A DNA stretch of 64,000 nucleotides from the NCBI GenBank assembly GCA_018649625.1, contig JABIHN010000007.1:1-64000 (forward strand), read 5' to 3'. Shown here piece by piece: positions 28,938 to 38,486 of this stretch. The position numbers were made by a program, and so were the translations under genes. Numbering within the stretch: the first letter of the stretch is position 1; each line of letters opens with the position of its first letter. Under the pieces are notes generated by a model. It saw nothing but the letters and a program-made list of their open reading frames with translations, was not told the DNA's origin and did not search any database. The stretch is from Fidelibacterota bacterium. GTDB taxonomy: Bacteria > Fidelibacterota > Marinisomatia > Marinisomatales > UBA1611.

Positions 28938-29699
28938 TTGATTGTTAAAACTCAACATAATGGGAGAGAGTATTCCATTGATTTAGATTCTGGAATTGAC
29001 CTATCCATCCCAAATAGATTTAACGGGAATCTCCCTGTATTTTATGGTGCTTCTTCGCCGTCCATAAAGCCTGTTGAATTCGGTGAATTTATTGGTGATG
29101 TAAATCAGGGTGGAAGTTGCAATGTCAAAATTGCTTCTGTGAATATACATTGTACTGGGACTCATTCAGAATGTATTGGACATATTAATGATTCTGGAAT
29201 ATTTATTACTGATGTTTGTCCAAAGGGATTTATTGACACATGCTTAGTTACCATAAAGCCAATTCCTGCTATTGATTCTACTGAGAAATATCATTCACCA
29301 TTTGGATCACACGATTTAGTTATTACGCAAGATTTGATATCCGAAAAGTTAAACGGGAACTTCAAAGAAGGACTCGTGATTCGTACAATTCCAAATAGTG
29401 AAAATAAAAAATTCCTTAATTATGATAAAAATCCTGCACCATTTCTAACTCATGATGCAGTTGATTTTATTCTAGAAATGGGAGTTCAACATCTATTGGT
29501 CGATTTACCATCTATTGATAAAGCAGACGATGGTGGTCAATTAGGAAATCATCATCGATTTTTTAAAAAAGGAAAAACTATTTCCGAGCTACTATATATT
29601 CCTGAATCAGTCAAGGATGGAGATGGACTTCTACAGATTCAAATTCCAAATTGGGGCTTAGATGCTGCACCAAGTCGGCCCATTTTTTATTCTCTTTGA
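28938..29699 (+). CDS. Cyclase / kynurenine-formamidase-like metal-dependent hydrolase (TTG start)
   Basis: VNIHCTGTHSECIGHI (HxGTHxDxxxH-like), HLLVDLPSIDKADDGGQLGNHHRFF. Confidence 0.75.
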   Translation: MIVKTQHNGREYSIDLDSGIDLSIPNRFNGNLPVFYGASSPSIKPVEFGEFIGDVNQGGSCNVKIASVNIHCTGTHSECIGHINDSGIFITDVCPKGFIDTCLVTIKPIPAIDSTEKYHSPFGSHDLVITQDLISEKLNGNFKEGLVIRTIPNSENKKFLNYDKNPAPFLTHDAVDFILEMGVQHLLVDLPSIDKADDGGQLGNHHRFFKKGKTISELLYIPESVKDGDGLLQIQIPNWGLDAAPSRPIFYSL

Positions 29700-29703
29700 A
29701 AAG

Positions 29704-29731
29704 AAATAGAGATTCTATTTTATCTTTTTTT
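29704..29731 (+). terminator. Weak candidate terminator after the selenoprotein operon
   Basis: AAATAGA-GAT-TCTATTT hairpin followed by TATCTTTTTTT. Confidence 0.45.
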
Positions 29732-29820
29732 AAAATTATAATAATATCTTGTTCATATTTTTTATTTACAATAGATTATAATCTTGAGAGTAATAGTTTA
29801 ACCAAAAAAAGGAAATCCAA

Positions 29821-31182
29821 ATGAATCAGAAAAAGATTTTTTTACCCGAAAATGAAATGCCAAAACAATGGTATAATATTGTAGCCGATATGCCAAATCA
29901 ACCGCCCCCAATTTTACACCCTGGAACAGGACAACCAATTGGGCCTGAAGATTTAGCTCCATTATTTCCAATGGGTTTAATTATGCAAGAAGTTTGCCAG
30001 GATAGGTTTGTGGATATTCCTGAACCCGTACTAGAAGCACTCCGAATTTGGCGGCCGTCACCTTTAATTCGGGCAACTGGTTTAGAAAAAGTATTGGATA
30101 CCCCAGCAAAAATCTATTATAAATATGAAGGTGTAAGCCCGACAGGAAGTCATAAACCAAATTCAGCCGTAGCTCAAGCATATTATAATAAGGTAGAAGG
30201 TATTATGAGACTTTCAACTGAAACAGGCGCTGGACAATGGGGTAGCTCTCTTGCATTTGCGGGCTCTCTATTTGGTCAAGAAGTTAAAGTATATATGGTT
30301 CGAATCAGTTTTGACCAAAAACCATATCGCAAAGCGTTAATGCAAACTTATGGTGCGCAAGTTGTTGCTAGTCCTTCCATTGACACTAATTATGGAAGAT
30401 CAGTTCTCAAAAAAACACCCGATACGCCGGGAAGTCTTGGGATTGCAATTTCTGAAGCGGTTGAAGATGCAGCATCAAGAGAAGATACTCGTTATGCGCT
30501 TGGGTCAGTACTGAACCATGTACTTCTTCATCAAAGTATTATTGGTCAAGAAGCGATGAAGCAGATGGAAATAGCAGGCGAATATCCAGATACAATTATT
30601 GGTTGTTGTGGAGGTGGGTCAAATTATGCCGGATTGGCATTTCCATTTATCCGCGATAAAGTTAATGGAAAAGATACACGGTTTATTGCCACTGAACCTG
30701 CATCTTGCCCAACCTTGACTAAAGGTGAATTCCGTTATGATTTTGGTGATACAGCTCAATTAACACCATTGTCTCCGATGTTCACCCTCGGACATCAATT
30801 TGTTCCACCACCCATTCATGCGGGTGGATTAAGATATCATGGTGATTCACCGCTTCTTTCTCAATTGGTAAAAGATGGACTTATTGAAGCAGAAGCCTAC
30901 GGACAGGTAGATTGCTTCGAATCGTCAATTCAGTTTGCAAAAGCAGAAGGGATCGTGCCAGCACCTGAGTCAAGTCATGCTGTTCATGGCGCAGTTAAGC
31001 ATGCACTTGAAGCTAAAGAAGCGGGAGAAGAAAAGGTAATTCTATTTAATTTATCCGGACATGGATATTTTGATATGGCTGCCTATACTAAGTTCCTTTC
31101 AGGTACTTTGGAAGATCACGCTATGACAGATGAAGAAGTTGCTGAAAACCTCAAAAAGCTGGAAGGATTACCAATGATCTAA
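29821..31182 (+). CDS. trpB: Tryptophan synthase beta subunit, TrpB2-type
   Basis: [13 protein letters not shown]...[23 protein letters not shown]...[16 protein letters not shown]...[10 protein letters not shown]. Confidence 0.92.
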   Translation: MNQKKIFLPENEMPKQWYNIVADMPNQPPPILHPGTGQPIGPEDLAPLFPMGLIMQEVCQDRFVDIPEPVLEALRIWRPSPLIRATGLEKVLDTPAKIYYKYEGVSPTGSHKPNSAVAQAYYNKVEGIMRLSTETGAGQWGSSLAFAGSLFGQEVKVYMVRISFDQKPYRKALMQTYGAQVVASPSIDTNYGRSVLKKTPDTPGSLGIAISEAVEDAASREDTRYALGSVLNHVLLHQSIIGQEAMKQMEIAGEYPDTIIGCCGGGSNYAGLAFPFIRDKVNGKDTRFIATEPASCPTLTKGEFRYDFGDTAQLTPLSPMFTLGHQFVPPPIHAGGLRYHGDSPLLSQLVKDGLIEAEAYGQVDCFESSIQFAKAEGIVPAPESSHAVHGAVKHALEAKEAGEEKVILFNLSGHGYFDMAAYTKFLSGTLEDHAMTDEEVAENLKKLEGLPMI

Positions 31183-31206
31183 ATTTTTTGGTAACATGTT
31201 TAAAAT

Positions 31207-31245
31207 AAAAAAAAGGAGGATTTTATTCTCCTTTTTTTATTTTTA
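31207..31245 (+). terminator. Rho-independent terminator after trpB
   Basis: AAAAAAAGGAG-GATTTTATT-CTCCTTTTTTTATTTTT. Confidence 0.8.
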
Positions 31246-31288
31246 TAGTATATAATAAATTTATGTTTTAATCGTGATTAACTCCTAA

Positions 31289-31306
31289 ATTGACCACCCG
31301 GTCAAT
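31289..31306. promoter_or_regulatory. Palindromic operator candidate upstream of TetR/menaquinone operon
   Basis: ATTGACC-ACCC-GGTCAAT, perfect 7-bp arms, 12 nt before the tetR start codon. Confidence 0.65.
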
Positions 31307-31318
31307 ATTGATTTAATT

Positions 31319-31939
31319 ATGATTTCAAGTACAAATAAATTTGAACAATTATCAGACGAAAAGCAGTCACGAATTGTGAATGCTTCCATTTCTGAATTTT
31401 CAGAAAAGGACTATGAATCCGCATCCATGAATTCGGTCGTGAGCCAAGCCAAAATATCTAAAGGCTCCCTATTCAATTATTTTAAAACTAAAAACATACT
31501 TTATAACCATATTTATAAATTAGCTCTGGGAGAAGTGAAAGATTATCTTAGAAAAGTTAGAGATGAAACAGCGAATCTTCCTTTTAATGAACGTTTATCT
31601 GAAATTGTTGATTCTGGAGTGAAATTCATTACAGAACATCCACGATTAGCCAGAATATATTTTCGTTTGGTTTATTCTGGAGATTCGCCTAATCGAAAAA
31701 AAATTGTTAAAGAACTTCAATCCATGTCCGAAGATTATTTAGGAAATATTATGCAGGATGCTATGGACAGAAACGAATTGGATCCAAAATTAGACAAGAC
31801 TCAATCGGTTTTTTTTCTCGATGCTGTGCTCAATCGATTTTTAAAAGAATATCATGAAACATTATCAAAAGGCAAACAATTAGACCGTGACAATTGGGTG
31901 AATAGTATTACGGAATTATTTTCAAAAGGATTTAAGTGA
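31319..31939 (+). CDS. TetR/AcrR family transcriptional regulator
   Basis: N-term HTH: KQSRIVNASISEFSEKDYESASMNSVVSQAKISKGSLFNYFKTKNILYNHIY. Confidence 0.92.
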   Translation: MISSTNKFEQLSDEKQSRIVNASISEFSEKDYESASMNSVVSQAKISKGSLFNYFKTKNILYNHIYKLALGEVKDYLRKVRDETANLPFNERLSEIVDSGVKFITEHPRLARIYFRLVYSGDSPNRKKIVKELQSMSEDYLGNIMQDAMDRNELDPKLDKTQSVFFLDAVLNRFLKEYHETLSKGKQLDRDNWVNSITELFSKGFK

Positions 31940-32682
31940 TAGAATTACAAAATAAAGAATATCCATCAGTCAAAGAGATGAATGATGAACAACGCATCGG
32001 AATTGTAAAAGATATTTTTGCTTCCGTTACAGATAAGTATGATTTTTTGAATCGGTTCTTATCTGGACGGCGTGATGTGGCTTGGAGAAAACGAACCGTT
32101 TCCGAAATGGATTTCATCAAAACATATCGATTTTTAGATGTGGCTACGGGAACAGGCGATCTTGCTCTGGATTGTGCAAATACATATCCTGATGTAAATG
32201 TGACAGGTGTGGATTTTGTTCAGGATATGGTAGACAAAGGGATTGAAAAAGTATCAAGCCAGAAATTAGATGATCGTGTAGAATTAAAGTGGGGCGATGC
32301 TACACAAATCGAATTTGATGATAATACATTTGATGTAACAGCAATTGCATTTGGAATTCGAAATATTCCTGATAAAGAAAAAGCACTATCAGAAATGAAA
32401 CGTGTTATTGTGGATAATGGACAGTTGATGGTATTGGAACTCACAACACCCGAACCTGGTTTTTGGCGAAATACTTACAGCTTTTATCTCAATGGCGTAT
32501 TGCCAAAACTAGCAAAGTGGTTTACCAAAAATCCCGCAGCTTATGAATATCTTGCTGATTCGATTATGAATTTTCCTACACGAAGAGAATTTCTAATGAT
32601 TATGGAATCGGTAGGATTAAAAAATTGTAAAGCAATTCCACTCACATTTGGTGTTTGCACATTATATATAGGACAAAAATAA
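31936..32682 (+). CDS. ubiE: Demethylmenaquinone methyltransferase
   Basis: VTDKYDFLNRFLSGRRDVAWRKR...FLDVATGTGDLAL...AFGIRNIPDKEKALSEMKRV; GTGA overlap with tetR. Confidence 0.93.
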   Translation: MIELQNKEYPSVKEMNDEQRIGIVKDIFASVTDKYDFLNRFLSGRRDVAWRKRTVSEMDFIKTYRFLDVATGTGDLALDCANTYPDVNVTGVDFVQDMVDKGIEKVSSQKLDDRVELKWGDATQIEFDDNTFDVTAIAFGIRNIPDKEKALSEMKRVIVDNGQLMVLELTTPEPGFWRNTYSFYLNGVLPKLAKWFTKNPAAYEYLADSIMNFPTRREFLMIMESVGLKNCKAIPLTFGVCTLYIGQK

Positions 32683-33098
32683 TGGATAAATCAAAAACAT
32701 TAAAAAAAATAAATGCCTTTGGAAATAACACGATGGTTGAATCTATCGGCATTGAAATAACAGATTTTGGTGATGATTATATTTGTGGAAAAATGCCCGT
32801 TGATCATAGAACAGTCCAGCCTTTTGGATTATTGCATGGTGGCGCATCAGCAGCGTTGGCTGAAACATTAGGGAGCATTGCAGGTGGTATGGTATTAAAT
32901 GATGATTCAAAAACAGTCGTTGGCGTTGAAATCAATTGTAATCATTTAAGAAGTGTTCGTAATGGTTGGGTTCACGGAAAAGCAACACCCATTAAGGTTG
33001 GTCGAAATATTCATGTATGGAATATTGACATTAAAAATGATGATGAAAAGATGGTAGCTGTGAGTCGGCTGACTTTGGCCGTGATTGATAAAAAATGA
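32682..33098 (+). CDS. Hotdog-fold thioesterase (DHNA-CoA thioesterase/MenI-like)
   Basis: MDKSKTLKKINAFGNNTMVESIGIEITD...VQPFGLLHGGASAALAETLGSIAG; ATG overlaps ubiE TAA; men operon context. Confidence 0.85.
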   Translation: MDKSKTLKKINAFGNNTMVESIGIEITDFGDDYICGKMPVDHRTVQPFGLLHGGASAALAETLGSIAGGMVLNDDSKTVVGVEINCNHLRSVRNGWVHGKATPIKVGRNIHVWNIDIKNDDEKMVAVSRLTLAVIDKK

Positions 33099-33130
33099 AC
33101 CATAGAGACATAGACGTACAGAAAAAAAAT
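33095..33130. repeat. Degenerate repeat copy at menF start
   Basis: ATGAACCATAGAGACATAGACGTACAGAAAAAAAAT encodes MNHRDIDVQKKN. Confidence 0.5.
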
Positions 33131-34282
33131 ATAACGCTACAATCACTTTGGTCCAGTGCTATGGCGAAAAATAGTGCAGTTGCAATTTGGCGTTGTCCGA
33201 ATGGCGATAAAACATTTTTCCTTGCAGATCTTTCAGGATCGCCTACAAAAGGTAGACTTGACCTTCAAACAACGGACTCAGGGTTTGTTATAAGTCCATT
33301 TATGAACCCGGAAGGAAATGAAACACTTTTTTTAAAACCTGATATTTTAGCGTCCACTGATGAGAAATTAAAATGGAAAATGGAAAATGGAGAGTCATCG
33401 AGACATGGAGACACGGAGACACATTATCATTTAAATAAACGACCTGATACAGAAATTTCTGGCGAAAAAACACATTTTATTCAAATGGTCGAAAATGGTA
33501 TCAAAGCCATTGAAGATGGAGAATTTGATAAAGTCGTTTCAGCCCGGACCTACGATGAACCTTTGCCTGACAATTTTGATATTATCGATCAATTCAATCG
33601 ATTAGAAAAAGCATACCCTGATGCGTTTGTGAGTTTGGTCTCTATTCCAGGCCGTGGGACTTGGATGGGAGCCACACCGGAGCTTTTGATTGAATCATCC
33701 AACGAACATTTTCGCACAGTATCTGTAGCGGGAACTCAACCATTCCCATTGGATAAACACGTATCCGATGCAGCATGGAACCAGAAAGAGATTGAAGAAC
33801 AGGCAATGGTGAGTCGCTACATTATAGAGCAATTCAAAACTATTCGTTTACGTGAATTTGTGGAAACAGGCCCCCGATCTGTGCGTGCTGGAAATATGAT
33901 TCACCTAAAAACAGAATTCAATGTGGATTTAATGGAAGTTCATTTTCCTGAATTGGGGACTGTAATGCTGAATTTACTTCATCCCACATCGGCTGTTTGT
34001 GGAATGCCGAAATTTTCTGCGTTACGATTTATTACGGCCTATGAACATTTGAATCGGGAATTTTATAGTGGTTATTTAGGTCCGGTCAATATGGATGGGA
34101 ATACGCGCTTATATGTTAATCTTCGGTGTATGCAAATTCTTCGGAAACGTGCTGTTCTTTATGCTGGAGCAGGGATTACCCACGATTCTATTCCGGAAAA
34201 AGAATGGGAAGAAACTGCGTTGAAATGCCAGACATTATTGGATGTGATGAATGGGGATTTAGCCACAGAAAAAACAGAGTGA
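33095..34282 (+). CDS. menF: Isochorismate synthase
   Basis: FDKVVSARTYDEPLP...FVSLVSIPGRGTWMGATPELLI...HPTSAVCGMPK...REFYSGYLGPVN. Confidence 0.9.
   Translation: MNHRDIDVQKKNITLQSLWSSAMAKNSAVAIWRCPNGDKTFFLADLSGSPTKGRLDLQTTDSGFVISPFMNPEGNETLFLKPDILASTDEKLKWKMENGESSRHGDTETHYHLNKRPDTEISGEKTHFIQMVENGIKAIEDGEFDKVVSARTYDEPLPDNFDIIDQFNRLEKAYPDAFVSLVSIPGRGTWMGATPELLIESSNEHFRTVSVAGTQPFPLDKHVSDAAWNQKEIEEQAMVSRYIIEQFKTIRLREFVETGPRSVRAGNMIHLKTEFNVDLMEVHFPELGTVMLNLLHPTSAVCGMPKFSALRFITAYEHLNREFYSGYLGPVNMDGNTRLYVNLRCMQILRKRAVLYAGAGITHDSIPEKEWEETALKCQTLLDVMNGDLATEKTE
33395..33424. repeat. Dispersed repeat copy inside menF
   Basis: ATCGAGACATGGAGACACGGAGACACA, encodes SSRHGDTETH in a variable region. Confidence 0.6.
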
Positions 34283-34303
34283 AAAATATAATTTGGAGTA
34301 AAA

Positions 34304-34882
34304 ATGAAAGTAAAAATACTATCAATGACAATAGCTTTAATATTATTGCAAGGGTGTATTCCAATTCTAAGAAGTTCGCATGGATTGGGTCGTGGTGATT
34401 TAAAAATAACCTATAATGCGCCTGCTGCAGGAGACATTAGATATGGTGTTACAAACAACACTGAAGCAAGATTAGCACTTATTTTTGAAAGATGGGAAGC
34501 AGATTTAATGCATCATTTTCATAATATATCGTTTTTTGATTATAGTTTTTCTTATGGTGGCTCTTGGTTACCTAATTATGATAATCAGAGTGATTCAAAT
34601 TCTAATTATGCTTTTGGGGTTGCAACTACAATAAGTAAACAGTGGAAAATATTTAACCCATATTTTGGTATTAGTAACTCTTGGGTATCTCCTAATTACA
34701 ATAATTCATTTTTTACTTCAATAGGTACAGATATTGATATTTTAAAAGGTAGGTATTCTATCTATTTGCAATTAACACCAGAACTTATTTGGATACCAGC
34801 CTCGTCTGGAGCATTTGGGGACCCACTTTTTGTTGGATCTTTTGGGGCTGGACTGATTTGGTCTCCAAATAAAGATAAATAA
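34304..34882 (+). CDS. Outer-membrane-like lipoprotein of unknown function
   Basis: ILLQGCIP lipobox; aromatic/beta-strand alternation. Confidence 0.5.
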   Translation: MKVKILSMTIALILLQGCIPILRSSHGLGRGDLKITYNAPAAGDIRYGVTNNTEARLALIFERWEADLMHHFHNISFFDYSFSYGGSWLPNYDNQSDSNSNYAFGVATTISKQWKIFNPYFGISNSWVSPNYNNSFFTSIGTDIDILKGRYSIYLQLTPELIWIPASSGAFGDPLFVGSFGAGLIWSPNKDK

Positions 34883-34897
34883 AAAAAGGAAACATCT

Positions 34898-36553
34898 TTG
34901 AGTACTATAGCTTTACAAAACACCCAACATATATATGATTTAGTGAATCTTTGCGCAGAATTCGGTGTGGAGAAAGCGGTGGTTTGTCCTGGTTCTCGGT
35001 GCGCACCATTACTCATTGGTTTTGGGAAACACCCGGATATTGAAACAATTTCAATTACAGACGAACGTTCAGCTGGGTTTGTGGGATTGGGCATTGCACA
35101 GCAAACAAATAAACCAGTAGTGTTGGTTTGCACTTCAGGAACAGCGGCCCAGAATTTTATTCCCGCTGTTACAGAAGCATTTTACCAACAGGTCCCACTT
35201 ATCGTTTTAACCGCTGATCGCCCACCGGAATGGATTGGTCAGTGGGATGGACAGACCATTCATCAGAAAAATTTGTATGCACCCCACATAAAAAATAGCG
35301 TCACTTTTCAAAAAAATGGCATTGATTTAGCCATTGAAACATTATGCGATGGAATAGAGTCACCTGCCGGTCCAATTCATATAAATATCCCTATAGATGA
35401 ACCATTTTACCCGGAAAGTATGGGAGAAGTTGTTTTTGCCGCGGAGACACAAAGGGAGCAGAGAAGTATTATAAATGAGATTAATGAATTGGTTTGGGAC
35501 GAATTTGTATCCATTTTAGAATCATCAAAAAAGGTGATGGTCTTGGGCGGACAGTCTGTGTCGAATCATGAATTGAAAACTTTGCTCAATCAATTAGAGA
35601 TTCCTATCGTTGGGGGTGTGATTTCAAATCTACATGGATTAAATAGCGTTATAAAATCTCCTGATTTGATATTTACCATAGAAGATGATTCGTTGGCACC
35701 GGACGCTCTTATAACATTTGGGCGATCTATAATATCAAAAAATCTTAAACTCTATTTACGAAAGCATAAACCAAAACACCATTGGCATATAGGCTTGGGT
35801 ATGGTTGGAAACCCGTTTAAAAGTTTGACGAAAATAATTGAGACACAGCCGTTGTATTTTTTCAAAGAATGGTCAAATAAAATAATCACAAAAGGCACAA
35901 AAAATAATAAATATTTAACTTTATTGTCGGATGCTCAAAAGAAAGTTGATGAAGATTTTGATTTAAAAATAAATAATAGAGATTTCAATTATTTTGGTGC
36001 TGTTCAAAAGGTTATCCAAAATTTACCGGAGAATAGCGTACTTCATTTGGGCAACAGTATGCCAGTTCGTATTGCTAATTTTATTGGGATTGAAGATTCG
36101 ACTATTGATGTTTGGAGCAATCGGGGAACATCAGGAATTGACGGAGTCGTCAGCACGGCGGTGGGTCATGCCTTGGCAGAACCTTCACGAAAACACACTT
36201 TGATTTTGGGTGATCTTTCTTTTTTCTACGATCGGAATGGACTATGGTTAAATCATGAATTCCCCACCAATTTACAGATTGTGATATTGAATGATTCGGG
36301 CGGCGGAATTTTTAGTATGATTCCCGGTCCATCTAACCAAGGGGGATTATCAACGTTATTTACAACCCCGCACGAAAGAACGGCGGAACTCACAGCATTG
36401 GAATTCGGATTAGCCTATTCGACTGCATCATCATTAGAAGAGATTCATTACTGGGAGTCTGGCATCTTGGAAATATTTACAGATATGAAAATAAATAAAA
36501 AAGTTTTTAATCAATTAGCCACAAAGGCACCAAGACTCAAAGAAAATATTTAA
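34898..36553 (+). CDS. menD: 2-succinyl-5-enolpyruvyl-6-hydroxy-3-cyclohexene-1-carboxylate synthase (TTG start)
   Basis: [40 protein letters not shown]...[20 protein letters not shown]...[14 protein letters not shown]. Confidence 0.93.
   Translation: MSTIALQNTQHIYDLVNLCAEFGVEKAVVCPGSRCAPLLIGFGKHPDIETISITDERSAGFVGLGIAQQTNKPVVLVCTSGTAAQNFIPAVTEAFYQQVPLIVLTADRPPEWIGQWDGQTIHQKNLYAPHIKNSVTFQKNGIDLAIETLCDGIESPAGPIHINIPIDEPFYPESMGEVVFAAETQREQRSIINEINELVWDEFVSILESSKKVMVLGGQSVSNHELKTLLNQLEIPIVGGVISNLHGLNSVIKSPDLIFTIEDDSLAPDALITFGRSIISKNLKLYLRKHKPKHHWHIGLGMVGNPFKSLTKIIETQPLYFFKEWSNKIITKGTKNNKYLTLLSDAQKKVDEDFDLKINNRDFNYFGAVQKVIQNLPENSVLHLGNSMPVRIANFIGIEDSTIDVWSNRGTSGIDGVVSTAVGHALAEPSRKHTLILGDLSFFYDRNGLWLNHEFPTNLQIVILNDSGGGIFSMIPGPSNQGGLSTLFTTPHERTAELTALEFGLAYSTASSLEEIHYWESGILEIFTDMKINKKVFNQLATKAPRLKENI
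35438..35466. repeat. Dispersed repeat copy inside menD
   Basis: GCCGCGGAGACACAAAGGGAGCAGAGAAG, same ACACAGAG/ACACAAAG-type unit, encodes [10 protein letters not shown]. Confidence 0.6.
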
Positions 36554-36566
36554 TTATCTTTGTGGC
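36518..36566. repeat. Inverted repeat across menD 3' end (GCCACAAAG ... CTTTGTGGC)
   Basis: 9/9 complementary arms at 36518-36526 and 36558-36566; the 5' arm codes the last residues of MenD. Confidence 0.75.
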
Positions 36567-36599
36567 TTTAAGTCTTCATGGCGGAAAAAGGAGTTATTT

Positions 36600-37424
36600 A
36601 TGGAGTGGAAACAAAATTGGGAAACCATCAGAGAATATGATGAAATCAAATTTGATTTCTTTGAAGGGATTGCCAAAATAAGTATTAATCGTCCAGAAAA
36701 ACATAATGCATTTACACCAAGAACTGTAACAGAAATGATTGATGCTATGAATATTTGCCGAGATGATGAAAATATTGAAGTGATTATTTTTACGGGTGAA
36801 GGTGGAAAAGCATTTTGTAGTGGTGGAGACCAAGGCGTTCGAGGTCATGGTGGTTATGTGGGAAAAGATGAAGTGCCAAGACTCAATGTGCTTGATTTAC
36901 AGAAACAAATTCGCTCCATTCCAAAAGTGGTAATAGCTGCAGTGGCAGGTTGGTCTATCGGTGGCGGACACGTGCTTCACGTGGTTTGCGATTTAACCAT
37001 TGCTGCGGAAAATGCTATGTTTGGACAAACTGGTCCGAAAGTGGGCTCATTTGATGGTGGATTTGGCGCATCTTATTTGGCGCGAAGCGTAGGACAGAAA
37101 AAAGCCCGTGAAATTTGGTTTCTTTGCGATCAATATAACGCGGAACAAGCTTTGGATATGGGTTTGGTAAATACGGTAGTTCCCTTGGATAAATTGGAAG
37201 ATACATTTATTGAATGGGCAAAGAAGATTCGGGAAAAATCACCATTAGCTATTCGGATGTTAAAATCATCATTCAATGCTGAATTGGATGGCCAGGTCGG
37301 AATTCAAGAGTTGGCAGGGAATTCTACTTTACTTTATTATTTATCAGATGAAGCCAAAGAAGGTCGGGATGCTTTTGTGGAGAAACGGAAACCTGATTTT
37401 TCTAAATATCCTAAATTTCCTTAA
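36600..37424 (+). CDS. menB: 1,4-dihydroxy-2-naphthoyl-CoA synthase
   Basis: [22 protein letters not shown]...[16 protein letters not shown]...[40 protein letters not shown]. Confidence 0.95.
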   Translation: MEWKQNWETIREYDEIKFDFFEGIAKISINRPEKHNAFTPRTVTEMIDAMNICRDDENIEVIIFTGEGGKAFCSGGDQGVRGHGGYVGKDEVPRLNVLDLQKQIRSIPKVVIAAVAGWSIGGGHVLHVVCDLTIAAENAMFGQTGPKVGSFDGGFGASYLARSVGQKKAREIWFLCDQYNAEQALDMGLVNTVVPLDKLEDTFIEWAKKIREKSPLAIRMLKSSFNAELDGQVGIQELAGNSTLLYYLSDEAKEGRDAFVEKRKPDFSKYPKFP

Positions 37425-37426
37425 AT

Positions 37427-37554
37427 GGCCACGGAGCCACAGAGTACACAGAGAAAAAATGATGACGGATATAACTTTTTTACCGTTGGATTTAAACACG
37501 GATAGTATTTTTTGAATATCAAATCTTTAATTAATACTCTGTGATCTCTGTGGC
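37427..37554. repeat. Inverted-repeat element between menB and menA; 18-bp arms GCCACAGAGTACACAGAG / CTCTGTGATCTCTGTGGC
   Basis: Arms at 37436-37453 and 37537-37554, 16/18 complementary, right arm includes the menA GTG start. Confidence 0.85.
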
Positions 37555-38443
37555 TAAAAACAAATGGATTAACGCTTTTCGTTTACGGACTTTACCATTA
37601 GCCTTTTCCTGTATCATTATGGGGAGCGGATTAGCCATGGCGGACAATCAATTTAATTTGATAGTTTTTATTTTAGCATTGGTAACGACACTGTTTTTGC
37701 AGATTTTATCTAATCTGGCCAATGATTACGGTGATTTTGTAAAAGGGACGGACAATGAAGATCGAGTAGGACCGTACCGTACAATGCAATCTGGGCTCAT
37801 TACTAAAAATGAAATGATAAAGGCTATGTGGGTTATTGCATTGTTCTGCTCCATTTTTGGTGTGTGGCTTATTTATGAAGGCACCATCGGTTTAGAATTG
37901 AAAAAGGCGGGCTTGTTTGCTATACTTGGATTAACAGCCATGGGCGCAGCCGTAAAATACACTATGGGAAAAAATCCTTATGGCTATGCTGGATTTGGGG
38001 ATGTGTTTGTTTTTTTATTTTTTGGATGGTTGGGGGTGATAGGATCTTATTTTTTACATACTCATACACTGAATTGGTATTTATTACTCCCTGCTTCAGC
38101 CATTGGTTTTTTTACAACAGCAGTTCTCAATATCAACAATATGCGGGATCACGAAGAAGATGCTAAAACCGGAAAGAATACATTGGTGGTTCGTATGGGG
38201 ATAGTTTGGGCAAAGAAATACCATTTTTTACTCAATTTTATGGGGATTCTTTTTATGATTGTTTACACAATTCCAGATATTAAATCCATTTGGTTATTTT
38301 TATTTGGATTTGTATTATTCATTAAACCAGCTCGAGAATTATTAAAAAATAAAGATCACAATTCATTTGATCCTTATCTCAAGAAACAAGCTATAGCAAC
38401 ATTTCTATTCACGATCATTTTTGTTGTGGGAATAAATTTATGA
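37541..38443 (+). CDS. menA: 1,4-dihydroxy-2-naphthoate polyprenyltransferase (GTG start)
   Basis: RLRTLPLAFSCIIMGSGLA...LANDYGDFVKGTDNEDRVGP...NINNMRDHEEDAKTGKNTL. Confidence 0.93.
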   Translation: MISVAKNKWINAFRLRTLPLAFSCIIMGSGLAMADNQFNLIVFILALVTTLFLQILSNLANDYGDFVKGTDNEDRVGPYRTMQSGLITKNEMIKAMWVIALFCSIFGVWLIYEGTIGLELKKAGLFAILGLTAMGAAVKYTMGKNPYGYAGFGDVFVFLFFGWLGVIGSYFLHTHTLNWYLLLPASAIGFFTTAVLNINNMRDHEEDAKTGKNTLVVRMGIVWAKKYHFLLNFMGILFMIVYTIPDIKSIWLFLFGFVLFIKPARELLKNKDHNSFDPYLKKQAIATFLFTIIFVVGINL

Positions 38444-38486
38444 TGAGAAGAGAAAAATTTATTTTTCAAAGTAATTACAATAACAA

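Noticed and set aside
29821-31182. TrpB2 as part of the selenoprotein operon
   Set aside because: Separated by 121 nt with a weak terminator-like hairpin and its own TATAAT-like box (29777-29782), and ends with its own strong terminator.
34126-34398. 90-aa ORF spanning the menF end and lipoprotein start
   Set aside because: Out-of-frame overlap of two credible genes.
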